From Platerodrilus igneus (taxonomy: Eukaryota; Arthropoda; Insecta; Coleoptera; Lycidae): a stretch of 64,000 nt of DNA. Within the stretch, counting starts at the first letter, position 1. Every line of letters begins with the position of its first letter. The stretch lies in contig JARFIW010000836.1 of assembly GCA_036346225.1 (NCBI GenBank), positions 558,001 to 622,000 on the forward strand. The letters run 5' to 3'. A program made the translations under genes and the position numbers. The notes under the pieces are model-generated. The model had not been told where the DNA came from, ran no database searches, and saw only the letters and a list, made by a program, of their open reading frames with translations. Positions 47,611 to 59,787 of this stretch are shown here, piece after piece.

Positions 47611-50499
47611 TATTCAGTGGATGTGAAGGGGTTCAGCAGCCTGTGACTACTAAGGTCCCCCAACACTTGAACATTTGCCGAATTATTACATTTACAGTGC
47701 ATGAGCGATTATGTACTTATTCTGCAAGTCACGATTAGTATAAACCGATACTCACGTTAGAACACTTTTTACTGTTTTCTTGTCTTTGCACATTAATGTT
47801 AACGTTAACAACTTGCTTACCAAATTCTAAATTACCCTAAGTGAACACCTGGTTCATTTAAATTAGGGTTACGTTATTTAAATTTACTGCTACGTTCTCA
47901 CTTTTACGAGGTGCATTTCCCAAAACAAGTACAAATTACTATATATACTATGTTTATTTGTTTCTTGTATACATTTAGGGCTGGAAACGTTGTGTAAGTA
48001 TTCTTGTATGTATTATTTAGATTTTAAGATTTTGTAATCGATATATACTTAAATGTTTATGTTTATATATGCAAATTGACGCTTTGTTTACATCACGTTA
48101 TAACAGGGCAATTGTGTAAATGTGCGTTTTTGGCTTTTGTAAATATTCCTGTTTGGATCTGTATGTTTAACTAAAAATTTGTAGTAAATCTACTTACCGA
48201 AGTTTTCAATTTTTATTTTTGTATTACCCACCTCACTTTACGGCATTTTGAGCTACCCCAAAATTTAGTTCTTTTGGATTTCTACTCCACCCAGTTACGT
48301 TCATTTTACGACTAAATTAAAATCTACACACTTTTGCTCCATTATTCATGTACGTAGATTCTGCTAAGATCTTCCAACAACACCTGGTATATTAGACCTT
48401 CCTACAATAAAATACGCTTCTAGTAATTTTCAATTTCAAATCTATTTGTTTTAAAATGGAAAGTTTATTCTATAAATTAAATAGTCAATACCCTGTTTTA
48501 GGTATCCGAGAACTCGCTGTGCATTGCGATGACGTGTGGGTGCTTTCTTTATTGTTTCAATCGGAAACTCGTTGAAATGAGGTATTGAACTATCCGATAA
48601 AACCGTCCTTCAAGTTTCCTAATCACGTTTGATAACAACAATATTACTATGAGCTCTGGTTATTAGTTAAACAAAATTAATATTCATTTTCTTTTCGATA
48701 TACACAACGAAAACATTTCTTGTATTTTTGGTTGTTTCCGTTTTTCTTTGTGAGAATCTCGCGCACGCCCTACAGCGTGGTAGGTAATGAGGGTTTTATA
48801 AACCTTCACTTTTCGGCGACAATAAACTAATTCGCTTGAAATAATTCTAGCTTCTTCCTTCAGCAAACTTAGCGACCCGTTAGACTACCGCTTCTTTTTG
48901 GTATGGGAGGACACCAACACTACTTGGTCCCGAGCCCCTCTGTTCCGTCCTGTGATCAGAGCCAACCCTACGCTCTGAATTCGAAAGTGAGTGTTTTAGC
49001 CACCATTTTCTAATATGAGTTTCACATACTTGATGAAACTGCCTATTTATAAGGTTCTTCTATTGCCAACTAAATGTTGTAGGGGTAAAACGATTCTCTT
49101 TACGTGAAATGACACGTATTAAAAATATTTTATTATATCCTGACCTTTTGAATGTAAGAGTAGTTAACTTGAATCTCACGATGGTGATTTAGAACTGTTG
49201 TAGGTGCTAAAACTGTAAATTTTTTGTTCAATTAAGACCTCGTAGAGAAAACCTTAAAGACTCAGTTTTATATTTACAATGCGAATTCAGAGCTGAGGTT
49301 TTTAGAGCTGTAATTTTTCTTTTGAGAATTTAATATAAGGGAGGGACCTGAAAAACACAGCTCGCCATTTTAGGGAGTATTTTTTTTTCTTTTGCGTTTT
49401 ACCTGACGTGTGTATCTTGTGAGTATTAATTTTGTTTTGGTTATAATGCATGTTATGTCTCCTCAAATGTCACGTAGATAATTATAAGTATTAATAAGAA
49501 TGTTTAATTTTTTTTTAATTTTTATTTCAGGCTTCCCTTTAATTATTATTTTTTCTATTTATAATACCCCGCCGACTCATCGATGGAGCCCGGGAATTTT
49601 TTTTTCTCTTGTTTGTCTTTTAGGCTACGTAAATGTACGTAGCAACCCTTCTCTATGTTTTGTTGCGGAAATCGGTGTAGGCGATTTTTCTTTACTTACT
49701 TTACTGCTTTCTTTTTTGTCTGCATGGAATATCGAACCAGCATATAGTGTAATAGTCGTCTGTATTTGTAAATAATCAGGATTATATTGGACCCAATAAA
49801 CTGTAGAAAGGAGGTCGTTGCAGTATGTTATGTTTTTTCCAACAATAGTCTTCTATGAATAAATAAACTAGCGTGACAACAAGACTGCTATTGGTACGAT
49901 GTAAACAAGGAAATTACATTTGAAATGGGTATTCAGTAAACAATTGTTGAATTTTTGATAAGATGATATTGACAAATCTATTATTGTCCAAATGTGGATA
50001 TTTAAAATATAATGCGCATTAAAATTTTCAGTAAGGGATTATAATTTAACCAGTATACAGGACAGAACAATTATGTTTGTAGAAGTGGTTCCTTTTGACG
50101 AAGCACCGTCGACTTTCATGTCCAAAACAATTAGTTGTGGTTCATACACGGTTTGTTTCTAAATATTTTGTTAGATTTATATTAACAAACAGATGTCCTA
50201 TTAGATGATTGAAAAGAGTTGGGGAAAATACGGACAATATTTTAACATTTCCCTCTATATTTCCAACAAACTAGAATTTTCAATTGACGTGCTTTTATTA
50301 AAGAACCTATTGGTGTGAACTTGGCAGCTAAAACTTAGCAGTCATTTTATCAAGACCACCCGACTGTTCATGGGTGTAGATAGCATAAAATAACTAAACA
50401 TAGGGGTTTAAAAATATATCAAACATTGGAATTCAGTTTGATAGTAAGTTAAAATAAAAAATAGAACGCCTGAATACTTTTTAGGAAAAGCATAAATAT
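47611..50499. other. AT-rich DNA; possible decayed LTR near 49380-49680
   Basis: Nothing readable. 49490-49640 has a T-rich tract, then CGACTCATCGATGGAGCCCG and CTCTTGTTTGTC, weakly like the 3' ends of the two BEL-type LTR blocks (CTCCGATTGAGCCCGGGC). The homology is short and unproven. Confidence 0.35.
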
Positions 50500-51118
50500 T
50501 CCAAAACTGCACACTTGAATTGGGCCAAAGCGAAGTGGTTTTAGAGCAAATAACTGCTTTATTCCTTAACTATTACAAAATTTTAAGTTGGTACTCTGTT
50601 TTCTTTGTGTGAAATAAACTAAAATAAGTACGAGTAATACCCGTATGAAGTAAACCGAAACAAGTACGAATAATGAAGATTCCATCCAGTATCCTTTGAA
50701 GAGACTTAAGCGATTGCGTATTTTATATTAACTGCTAGTATTCTTTAATTAGTGACAAAGCTTTAAATTGGCTCTCCATTTTTTCGGTTTGAAGTAGATA
50801 CGTAAAGTAAGATTACCATAATGTACTTTTGCATGGGGCCAAAGTAAATGCGCGACCTACAGTAAATCACTGCTATTATTCTTTAACAACTGACAACGTT
50901 TTAAGTTTGAACTCAATAGCTTTCGTTCCTAAAGCCACAAAAATAAGTACGAGCAAGGGAGGTACCATAGAGAACACTTCGACAAACTAAAGCAAATGCC
51001 CGTATTACAGTAAGTAACTGCTTTTTTTTTGTCAAATGCTTGCATAGTTTCAAGTTGGAACTCCATGTTTTTTTCAGTATAAAATAAGCTAACATAGGTA
51101 GGAACAATCGAAGTACCT

Positions 51119-51725
51119 TACATGTGATTCTCCAATGCTCCACTCGAAGGTACTACATTAGCCAGGAAGCGAGTTTTTTTTTACCAGGAATATTTGGAAT
51201 TTTGCCAAACCCTTGGTGTTCCAAGCAAGGTAGGGATCTTTAACGTGCGTGACAACACTCACACACGCGACCTACATTATACCTTTCATCCGAACGAGGG
51301 TGTATTTTTGTGAAAAATGCTCGCCTAACATTTTTCAAGCGGACGGTGTCGGGATTTGAACCCGGGACTTTGGGCGTAGTAGTCACACACATACCACTAC
51401 GGAGCCGTGCATTTACATTTCCAATGCTCCACCCGAAGGTACTACATTGGCCAGGAGGCGAGTTTTTTGTTGTCTGGAAATTTAGAATTTTGCGAACCCT
51501 TGCCGTTCCAGGCAAGGTAGGGATCCTTAACGTGCGTGACAACACTCACACACGGGACCTCCATTTAACCTTTCATCCGAACGAGGGCGTAATTTTTGTG
51601 AAAAATGCTCACCTGCCATTTTTCAAGCATTCGGCTGTGTTGGGATTCGAACCCAGGACCTTGGGATCCGTAGTCTTACGCTTACTACATTGATCCACGG
51701 CGACGCCTACGCCACGGAGCCGCCG
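51119..51725 (-). mobile_element. tRNA-derived SINE, head-to-tail dimer with 14-bp target duplication
   Basis: Two units in tandem on the minus strand, about 51725-51414 and 51413-51119. Each has a B-box-like GGTTCGAATCCC (GGGTTCAAATCCC in the second), a body containing CATTTTTCACAAAAA, CGTTCGGATGAAAGG and TTGTCACGCACGTTAA, and a tail ending near GGAGCATTGGA. ACAATCGAAGTACC occurs at 51105-51118 and again at 51726-51739, so the dimer entered as one insertion into the tandem array. Neither head is a functional tRNA. Confidence 0.85.
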
Positions 51726-52854
51726 ACAATCGAAGTACCATAGACCAAGTTATCACTTCACTTTTTCGGCGGGAAATTGATAAAACTAGGTATGAACGAT
51801 AAAGGGAGCATGTAGTACTATTGAAAGGGACCGAGAAAGTGCCCATTTTACCGTAGATAATTGCTATTGCTCCTTAACTACTTATAAAGGTTCAAGTTTG
51901 CGTTTCATTTTTTTTTTGGTTCGAAATTAACTAAAATAAGAACTAACAATGGCGGTACCGTTATGAAATAAGCCAAAACAAGTGCAAACAATGGAGGTTC
52001 TATAAAATACTCTTGGACAAGACCGAAGTGAATAGGCTTTTTAGAGTAACTGATGTTCCTTAACTACTCACAAAGCTTTAGGTTGCATTTTTTTCGATGT
52101 GAAATAGACCAAAATACGTACGTGCAGTTGAGATACCATAAACTACCCTTAGACGCGATGGAATTAAATGCGCATTTTACGGTTAATAACGCTAATATTT
52201 TTTAACTACTGATAGAGTTTCAAGTTGGCGTTGAAATTTTTTTGTTGAAGTCAAGTGAAAGAGGTAGAAACAATGGAGCTACTCTAGAACAAGTTGACAC
52301 TTCATTTTCTTAGATGACCAAAAAAGGTACGAACAATGGATATTTCATTAAATACTCTTGGACCGAGGGTGAAGTGAATCCTCATTCTAAAACAGCTGTT
52401 ATTATTCCTTAATACTCATAAGGCTTCAAGCTGGCACGTAATTTTTTTTTTACCGAGTATAATGAACCAAAATAGGTACGTGCAGTTGAAGTACCATAAA
52501 GTATCCTTAGACGGGGAGGAAGCAAATGCGCGCTGTAGAGTAAACAACTGCTATTATTTCTTAACTACTAACAAAGTTTCAAGTTTGCACTCTATTTTTT
52601 ATGTGAAGTTGATCAAAGTAAAATAGATCAATATAGGTACCAAAATAAAGTACTTTAAAGTACCCTTGTACGTGGATGAGGTGAATGCACGCATTACAGT
52701 AAGTACTATTATTCTTTAATTATTTACAAAGTTTCAAATTGTGACACATTTCTTCGTTGTGAAGTACACCAAAAAGCAATGAAGGTAACGTACAATATTC
52801 TTGAACGAGACACCTAATATGCATCTTATAAGTAACTGCTATTTCTCATTCATC

Positions 52855-53930
52855 ATCATTTTGTTTTCGACCATTACTTAAGATCGGTTTGACGCAGCTT
52901 TAACTTCTTTTCTATTCTGTGCTAAGCTATAAAGTTTTACATACCTTTCACAACCCAAATTTGTAATAATTTGACTAATATAGCTTGGTCTAGGTCTTCC
53001 TATACTCTTCTATCTTTTTCTTATCTACCTGGCTCTATATGGATATTAACAACCTGATGGTTGTTAAAGAACTCCAACATGTTTACATTATTCCCATTTA
53101 CTAGGAAATGAAATATTACCTGGTTATCTCCTCCAAAAAAGGAAAAGGGTTAAATTATATGTTATGGTAAGGCTGAAGCTACGAATCGCTGCCAACATGC
53201 CACACCGCCAACTAATTGTGAGTTATATCACAGAGATGTTTATGAAGTTATATGTTATGGTAAGGCTTAAGCAACGAATCGCTACCAATATGCCAGACCG
53301 CTAACCAATTGTGAGTCATGTCCTGGTGACATTTAGTTAACTGATTTTTATTTATTTTTTTTTTGTTTTGTTTTCGAACTTACTTAAGGTCGGTTTCACG
53401 CAGCTCTAAATTCTTTTCTATTCTGAGCTAGTCTAAAAAGGTCTTATACCCTTCAAGATCTTCCTACTCTATTTTTATTTGGCAGTCTATAATCTAAGAC
53501 CTTACTAAATAGTCCCTCATGTGTTAATTGATGCCCTATCATTCTATCTCTCGCGACCTTTAATTATTTCCATATACAGAGTTCCTCACCTATCCTATAA
53601 ACTTCCTCGTTTGTTACTCTATCTGACCAAGTAATCTTTAACATTCTCCTATAACACCAAGTTTGAAAAGCTTCTATCTTTTTCTTATCTACCTCTTTAA
53701 TTGTCCAAGTCTCACTACCGTATAATAGAATGCTCCATACGTACAATTTTAAGAAACTTTTTCTATTATCTAAATTAATACTATTAGCTATTAGCAAGTA
53801 TTTCTTTTTTAAAAACATTTTTCTAGCTTGAGCTATTCTAGCTACTATATCCCTTCTGCTACGTCCGTCCTTTGTAAATATACTACCTAAATTTTCATTC
53901 TCATTAACTACTGATTCAAGTTCCTACTCC
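52855..53930 (-). pseudogene. two RTE LINE 3' fragments flanking a short duplication
   Basis: 53818-53564 encodes LKLYVWSILLYGSETWTI with KKKIEAFQTWCYRRMLKITW, the RTE C-terminus, continuing frame-broken to about 53345 (LAQNRKEF). 53110-52855 is a second decayed 3' end (RKQNDDE). Between them, about 95 bp starting TATGTTATGGTAAGGCT is duplicated at 53158 and 53260. The whole block sits inside the tandem array. Confidence 0.65.
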
Positions 53931-54799
53931 ATTTTTTTAGTGTGAAATAAACCAAAATCGAATAAACGAAAATAGGTAAGTATAGGGGTGGTGCCATAAA
54001 GGCTACTGGTTGGTGCCGAAACGGTTGTGAGTTTTGCATAAAGTAAATACTATTATTTTTTATCTAATAAGTTTCAACTTAGCATACCATTTTTTTTAGT
54101 GTGAAGTAGACCAAAATAGGTACTAACAATGGATACTGTATAAGTACCCTTGAACGGGGCCCAAGCGGAAGTGCGTTTTATAGTAAATAACTGCTGTTAC
54201 TTCAAACTACTGACAATGTTTCTTCAAGATGGCACTCTATTTTTTTGATATGAAATAGACAAATAAAGAATGAATAATGGCGGTAATGTAAACCGTCTTT
54301 GAACCGTGCCGAAATGAATTTGCGAATAGCTATTTTTGTTTAACTACTGACAACATTTGTAATTGACGTTGGATTCTGTTTGTTCAGAAATACTGAAATA
54401 GAATTGAGCTTTGAGTTATTTAGTTTTTTCCGAGAGAGTAATCACTTGTTTGATTTTTATTTTGAATTAATATCACAATAAGATTCGAATGTTTAATTTA
54501 TTATTAAATCCCGTACTAATTTATTTTTATGGTACCTACGTCCATTAACATTCAGGTGATTTCGGTAAAATGGCTGCTAACTTCACAACGGTTGAGAACT
54601 TAAAATACGTCTTGACATGGCGTGACGTATTATAAAGATAAAATCGCAAGCTGGTGAACCTTTTGAGGCCCGAGAAATTGTTACATAGTAAACTCCCGCT
54701 CCAATTTTATTGGTTTAAGCACGGAGTACCGTAAGAAACCACTGCGATACGAAAACCCATAAACATAGTTTTATGTAAAAACGTAGTGACCTTATATTT

Positions 54800-54932
54800 G
54801 ATTTTCCAATGCTCCATCCGAAGGAAGAGAGCTTTATTATCTGGAAATTTTGAATTTTGCCGCACCACATACACATACACACGCGTGCTCGCGCGCACAC
54901 ACATGCACGCACGCACGCACGCAAAGCACGCG

Positions 54933-54967
<35 letters not shown>

Positions 54968-55025
54968 TTTTAAGCGAGAATCGAATAGTGGTGATTTGGA
55001 ATCTTTGCCTAGCAAATATTCTTAG
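54800..55025 (-). mobile_element. SINE remnant carrying a CA microsatellite
   Basis: TTTTCCAATGCTCCATCCG and TCTGGAAATTTTGAATTTT at 54803-54858 match the 3' half of the SINE units at 51119-51725. A CA-rich run (54864-54965) replaces the middle, and TTTTTAAGCGAGAATCGAA at 54966 resembles the head-proximal body. Confidence 0.6.
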
Positions 55026-55084
55026 ATTCTGTTTTTAAGTAAACGAGAATAACCCAAAAATTGAAGCGGCGGAGAAGGTGGAAT

Positions 55085-56415
55085 TTCGAACATACTATTG
55101 TCCTGTGTTTTGAAAATAAACAAATGACCGATTACCCACTATAGCATTAGCAGACTTTCTAAGAAAGTATTACACCTAATGTTAATGGGGAAGTTGGTTG
55201 ACAGAAACAAATGCGCTTCTAACTTAATAGTAGAAAATAATTTTGTCTGGTAGTAGGACATTGAAACTCATCAAATTGGCGGATTTTTCTCTGCAAAGTA
55301 ACCAACAAAGTTCTAGAATTATAGACGTACCGTGGTGCATTAATAAATACAAAACTTTTCACATCCGCCTTCTATACTTTCGGTGATTTTTCAAGTCTCT
55401 GCCATAATAGTAAAGATGGCACTGCCAGACACAATTTAATAACTAGTCTATGACAACTAAGGTGAAAATAAACAAATGACCAATTACCTACTATAACATT
55501 AGCGGACTTTCTAAGAAAGTACTACAAATAAGGTTAATGGAGAAGTTGGTCGACAGAAACTAATGCACTTCCAGCTTATAGTAACAAATAATTTTGTATG
55601 GTGTTAAGAAAATAGTTCAAGCGCAGTGAACGAAAATTAAATTGTTGGTTATTTTACAAAAAGAAAAGCCAATGACCGATTTTGCTGTGACTGCAGCTCA
55701 TCAGATTGGCGGAGTTCTCTCTGCAAAATAACCAACAAAGTTCTTGAATTATAGGCGAATAAATACAAAACTTTTCCATCCACTCTTTATATTTGAATGT
55801 AAACAATTAACTATCGATAATGTTATAGTGGGTAATCAGTAATTTATTTATTTTCTCCTTAGTTGTCGTAGAATAGTTATTAAATATTGTCTGACAATGC
55901 TACCTTTACTATTATGGGGGAGATTTGAAGAAGTCGCCGATAGTTAGTTGTTTACATTCAAGTATAGAGGGCAGATGAGAAAAGTTTTGTATTTATTAAT
56001 ACACCGTGATTTCCCTATAATTCAAGAACTTTGTTAATTGTTTTGCCGAGAGAGATCTGCCAATCTACAGAGCTACAACTACAGTCATTGGCTTTTTTTC
56101 TCTAAAATTAACCAATAATCTAATTTTCGTTCACTATGCTTGAACTACTTTCTTAATACCCGATAAAATTATTTGTTACCGTCCTAGGTTTTTCTTATTT
56201 TTGTTGTTATTTGTCGTTGGAAATCAAAATAATCAGATATCTTGTTGAGAGCTGTTTTTTTTGCAAAAAGAAATGCGTCCGTCTGATGAGCTGCAAGAAC
56301 AGCAAAACCGGTCACGGGCTTTTCTTTTTGCAAAATATTTAACAATTTTACATAAATTTACGTTCTTCTATGCTCGAATTACTTTTCTAATGTCAGGCAA
56401 AATTACTCACATATC
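55085..56415. repeat. foldback cluster: direct and inverted copies of a 350-bp unit
   Basis: A unit starting near 55108 recurs at 55459 (shared ATAAACAAATGACC, CTTTCTAAGAAAGTA). Arms 55581-55817 and 55937-56179 are inverted (GTAACAAATAATTTTG against its complement, CCAACAAAGTTCTTGAATTA against TAATTCAAGAACTTTG). The 119-bp spacer is itself an inverted copy of 55390-55510. A fourth, inverted copy lies at 56240-56405 (CTGATGAGCTGCAAGAACAG). No coding sequence. It probably consists of related MITEs inserted in each other. Confidence 0.75.
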
Positions 56416-56486
56416 GTTTGTAGGATAAAAAATGAAAATATTAAAAAAGTGGAAAACTGGTGTTTTTGAATATTTTTAACCTTATA

Positions 56487-57440
56487 ATAGACTTAATCCG
56501 CAAGTAAGTACGGGCTTTCACGTTTATATTTTTTATGCATCTGTAAGCTATAGATGTAAACATTGTTTGTTTTATAAAATAGGAAATTAATTGAACATAA
56601 AAGTAATTATTCTATTGATCAATGATTTACCGGCTGAACAAGTGTTGATTAATTTTAAGTATAATGTGGCATTTTAAAATATTAAGAAATTTGTACGCAT
56701 TGATTTTAAATTATTTGGATAGATTTGGATAAACAATAAACAGATCACGAACAAGCGAAAATGTAACTGTTTGCTGTTTGTTATTAACGATATTTCCAGA
56801 TGTTGGGATTTATAAATGTCATGAAATTTAATATTGGAAAGAAGAAAAATTTGAAGTGATGATAGTTTTATTAATGGATTAGATTTAAGGTTTTGTTAAA
56901 TTTTTCTTTTAGCAAAACCTGGCCAAAAGAGGTTAAGAAACTAAGTGTTTTTAAATATATTTGTGTGTACATTGAAATTATTCAATGTTAATATAACTTA
57001 ACTCTAAGTTGATATTTATAGGTGGTTATTTATGAACTACGATAAGATTTAGGTTACAGTAGAAGATATACAGTAACCTATGCGATCGAATCTTTTTTGG
57101 AAGAGGTATTTTATTTTAAAAAATTTCTTTGATCATGAAAGACCTAATAAGTGCTTTTAAGGTATTTTCGAGAAGGGTAAATATAAAGTGATAAAATTTA
57201 GAAACGGAAGCAAAAAAGATCTATGCGGAATAACCATTTTCCGTGTAGGGATAGTACCAAAAGAGATTGCTGTGACAGACGTTTTAGCGTATCTGAATTA
57301 TGACAAGAGAAAAGCCTCTAAGGATAAGTAATAATATTATATATTTTTTATATTTCAGCCAATTTATTTATTATTTTTTCTTTTATTATTTTCATTTCAA
57401 ATTTTCTATTTTCTTTATAATTTTTCAGGGATTTTTAAGT
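56487..57440 (+). repeat. 1.1 kb dispersed repeat R, copy 3
   Basis: Matches 26322-27450 and 28322-29395 in the same orientation: AAAATATTAAGAAATTTG, TTCCAGATGTTGGGATT, GCGGAATAACCATTTTCC. It begins just after the foldback cluster. Confidence 0.65.
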
Positions 57441-58126
57441 GAAGTTTTGACTTTTTGAAGACTGAAGTTATTAAACAGTCTGATTTAAGCAAGTGTGTTC
57501 TAATAATTGGCAGAATGTCAATTAGAAAGCAAATGATTTGGGATAATTCAACCACGAAGTATGTAGGAAGTGTGAATTACTGGAGTATCGTGACTCGACT
57601 GTATCAGAGTCACTTTTATACAAATAGTATGTTACATCAAAATAAAAAGTATTAGTAACTTATTTTTTGACAATATAAAGTCTGTTCAGCATACAAACAG
57701 AAATTTATTTAAGATAGGAATATTAGTTTCGATTAATTGTGATGACAGCAAAACTAATATTGCGCACTAAAAGAGTTGATTTTTATAAATATGCACAATA
57801 ATTGAAATACCACATTTATTTCATTCGGATACTACACTCTGTATACTATGGTTTGTTAATTAGTCTGGTAAAAGTTACTATAATTAGTCGCTTGCCCGTA
57901 CAGAGGGCGTAATCGATTTCACATTAATTGCAAACGCCATATTTATTTTGCCATAAAAAATGATTAAACTGGGCTTACTGTTTGTCCTTCTGAATAATTA
58001 AATTAAGGTAAAGCTAATTAATGAAGCCTCGTATTATGGCATTTGCGTAGCTGAAATACTAATGATATTGTTTTTCGTCTACATAAACCGGGCCGTAAAT
58101 ATAAGTACGATTATATATAAAAATTA
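57441..58126. other. AT-rich DNA, nothing recognised
   Basis: One open frame of 66 codons (57455-57655, plus) shows no recognisable motif. Confidence 0.4.
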
Positions 58127-58250
58127 TTTTTTTCTGCGACGGGAAAAAAATGTGACATTTAATATTTCTTGACAGGTAACAAAATGTCACTTTATATAAA
58201 ATTACTTTTTTCCCCGGGAAAAAAATGAGTACTTTTTTCCCTGGTAAGTG
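58127..58250. repeat. nested stem-loops 3' of recombinase copy C
   Basis: GTGACATTT and AAATGTCAC pair around 58155-58190. CCGGGAAAAAAATGAGTAC with CTTTTTTCCCTGG (58214-58243) forms a second stem of about ten pairs. The motif GTACTTTTTTCCC recurs in the hairpin at 59671-59787 on the other side of the recombinase remnant. Confidence 0.7.
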
Positions 58251-58305
58251 CAAATAAGTAAGAACACGAAGATATTTAATTTTAGAATATTTTATTATGT
58301 ATAAG

Positions 58306-59410
58306 TTACGTTTCCTTAATGTTAAAAGTACAGTTATTAAATGTACATTGCCTGAAAGACATGTTTTTTGAACAATTAGGAATGTCTGCTACAGTGGAAT
58401 TTTCTTGATTTGAAATAATATTTTGTGCCACTGACACAACTGCCGTTGATGTACTTGTTCGCAAATTGGATTCTGTTTCAGCTGATGCACTGCCACACAA
58501 ACTAAACAGTTTCTTAGCTATTTCTGTCTTGTGCACTATCGATTCATCAACATACCCTTCAGCGACCATTGATGACTTCCAACCACCATGTTTCTTTAGT
58601 GTCATCAAGTCTCCCCCAGATTCAACTAAAAGTGTAGCAGACGATCTTCGAAATGCATGACCTGTATATGACTTAGCATTTTTAAGTCGAAGAAAATTGG
58701 CTACTATTTCAGGTACCTTATAAAACTGATTTCTACCCACAACTTGATTGACGCATTTCCATTGCGATATGCATAAAACAGGCGGCGATCCTTTGCTGCT
58801 GCTGGACGAAGTGCCATGTACATTCTGTAAAATTTAATATATTCTTCAGTAACTATAAATCTCCTATTTACATCATTCTTTGTTTGCTTAAGTTTCACAA
58901 TTAATGACGTTCCCACGTCTTCAATATCATCTAATGTTACCTGGCTAATTTCACATATTCGACAGGCTCCTGCAATCCCAAATACAACAACAACCTTGAC
59001 CAATAAATAAACTTCATCAGGAGCATTATTTAAAAATCACTAATATGTGTACTCGTAAATATTGCAGATTTTTGGGCATGTAACCTTTCCCATTTTGTTT
59101 CAGAAACGTAATTAGTTTGCAATATTTTGAAATGTCTACGTTATTATTGACTTGTAACATACTTTTATCATTGAATAATTCGACCACACTGTTGATGGCT
59201 TTTGTTGTTGCGCTAGTTCCGAAAAATAAACCAATAACACCGTCTCCGAGTAAGAACTACATGTCTTTTCGCCTTCCATTCCATGAATCTTGAATACGCA
59301 GTTTCGTAAATTTTTCGTGATTTAGCTGGCAATAATTTTATTGATGCTACTTTCGCTGCCTCTACCAATTCCGGTGGAGTAAGAGAAACTTCTGAATCAG
59401 TACTGTCCAT
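58306..59410 (-). pseudogene. Tyrosine-recombinase-like protein, copy C (Crypton-like), catalytic residues retained, frame-broken
   Basis: Starts at an ATG at 59410 (MDSTDSEVSLTPPELVEAAK). The core-binding domain reads KIYETAYSRFMEW, ETVLLVYFSELAQQQKPSTV and DISKYCKLITFLKQNGKGY across two frameshifts. The catalytic domain (59003-58500) has GIAGACRICEISQVTL (box I arginine), LKQTKND (lysine region), YTGHAFRRSSATL (H-x-x-R) and HGGWKSSMVAEGY (second H/W and the nucleophile tyrosine). A C-terminal tail ends in a Cys/Asn-rich MSFRQCTFNNCTFN. Four single-base frame changes near 59258, 59165, 59030 and 58735 inactivate it. Stem-loop sequences with CTTTTTTCCC arms lie on both sides. Alternatives are a Crypton transposon, a DIRS relic, or a multi-copy host family. 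Confidence 0.75.
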
Positions 59411-59670
59411 TTTAAATTTTGAATATTCAAAACAATCGATATAAACAACTTAAGTTCGCAATTTTTGTAACCACTCGCAAAATTAAATTGACAGATATTT
59501 GATTACTTTAAAGGTTTCCTTAGCAACGCAGATCTAACTGTCCCTATAAGTACATCAGCCTACCTGTTTGAAACTTCAAATTTGACATAGATTGATTTTT
59601 GACTTTAATATAATTGGTAATATTTTTAAATATTAAATCATTGTTTTGCCAGTCACAGAAAAATAGTGTA

Positions 59671-59787
59671 TTATACGCGGGTAAAAATGTAAGATTTTAG
59701 CTCTCGGTGTTTTGTCTCCCTCCGCTTCGCGTCGGGAGACAAACACACACCTCGAGCTAAAATCTAGTACTTTTTTCCCTTGTATAA
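59671..59787. repeat. 117-bp hairpin 5' of recombinase copy C
   Basis: Arm 59671-59720 (TTATACGCGGGTAAAAATG, AGATTTTAGCTC, TTTGTCTCCC) pairs with 59734-59787 (GGGAGACAAAC, GAGCTAAAATCT, TTTTTTCCC, GTATAA), with a few bulges. The 13-nt loop is TCCGCTTCGCGTC. It is unusually GC-rich at the tip for this region. Confidence 0.85.

Larger units (their letters stand above)
50500..54375. repeat. decayed tandem repeat array, units of about 135-210 bp
   Basis: An anchor like ACAAAGTTTCAAGTTGGCAC recurs at about 50576, 50757, 50892, 51043, 51890, 52067, 52211, 52423, 52570, 52726, 54065, 54218 and 54350. It is followed by AAATAGACCAAAATAGGTAC-like, AATGGAGGTACCATA-like and TAACTGCTATTATTCTTT-like blocks in fixed order. 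Units differ by gain or loss of the middle block, giving spacings of 135-212 bp. A SINE dimer (51119-51725) and RTE pieces (52855-53930) interrupt it. Confidence 0.8.

Noticed and set aside
47403..47738. Plus-strand open frame of 111 codons rich in Phe and Cys
   Set aside because: It lies largely antisense to an RTE C-terminal remnant and shows no family pattern of its own.
48870..48990. Second tRNA-derived SINE on the minus strand
   Set aside because: An A-box-like GTAGTCTAACGGG is present, but there is no B box or matching copy elsewhere in the window.
51340..51725. tRNA genes suggested by box B-like GGTTCGAATCCC
   Set aside because: The heads do not fold into full cloverleaves and continue into a conserved SINE body with tail and target duplication.
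50500..54375. CRISPR array reading of the regular repeats
   Set aside because: Units are long and diverged, with no short direct repeats or unique spacers, and the context is eukaryotic.
54707..55025. Cys/Val- or Thr/His-rich open frames on both strands
   Set aside because: They are translations of the CA/GT microsatellite inside a SINE remnant.
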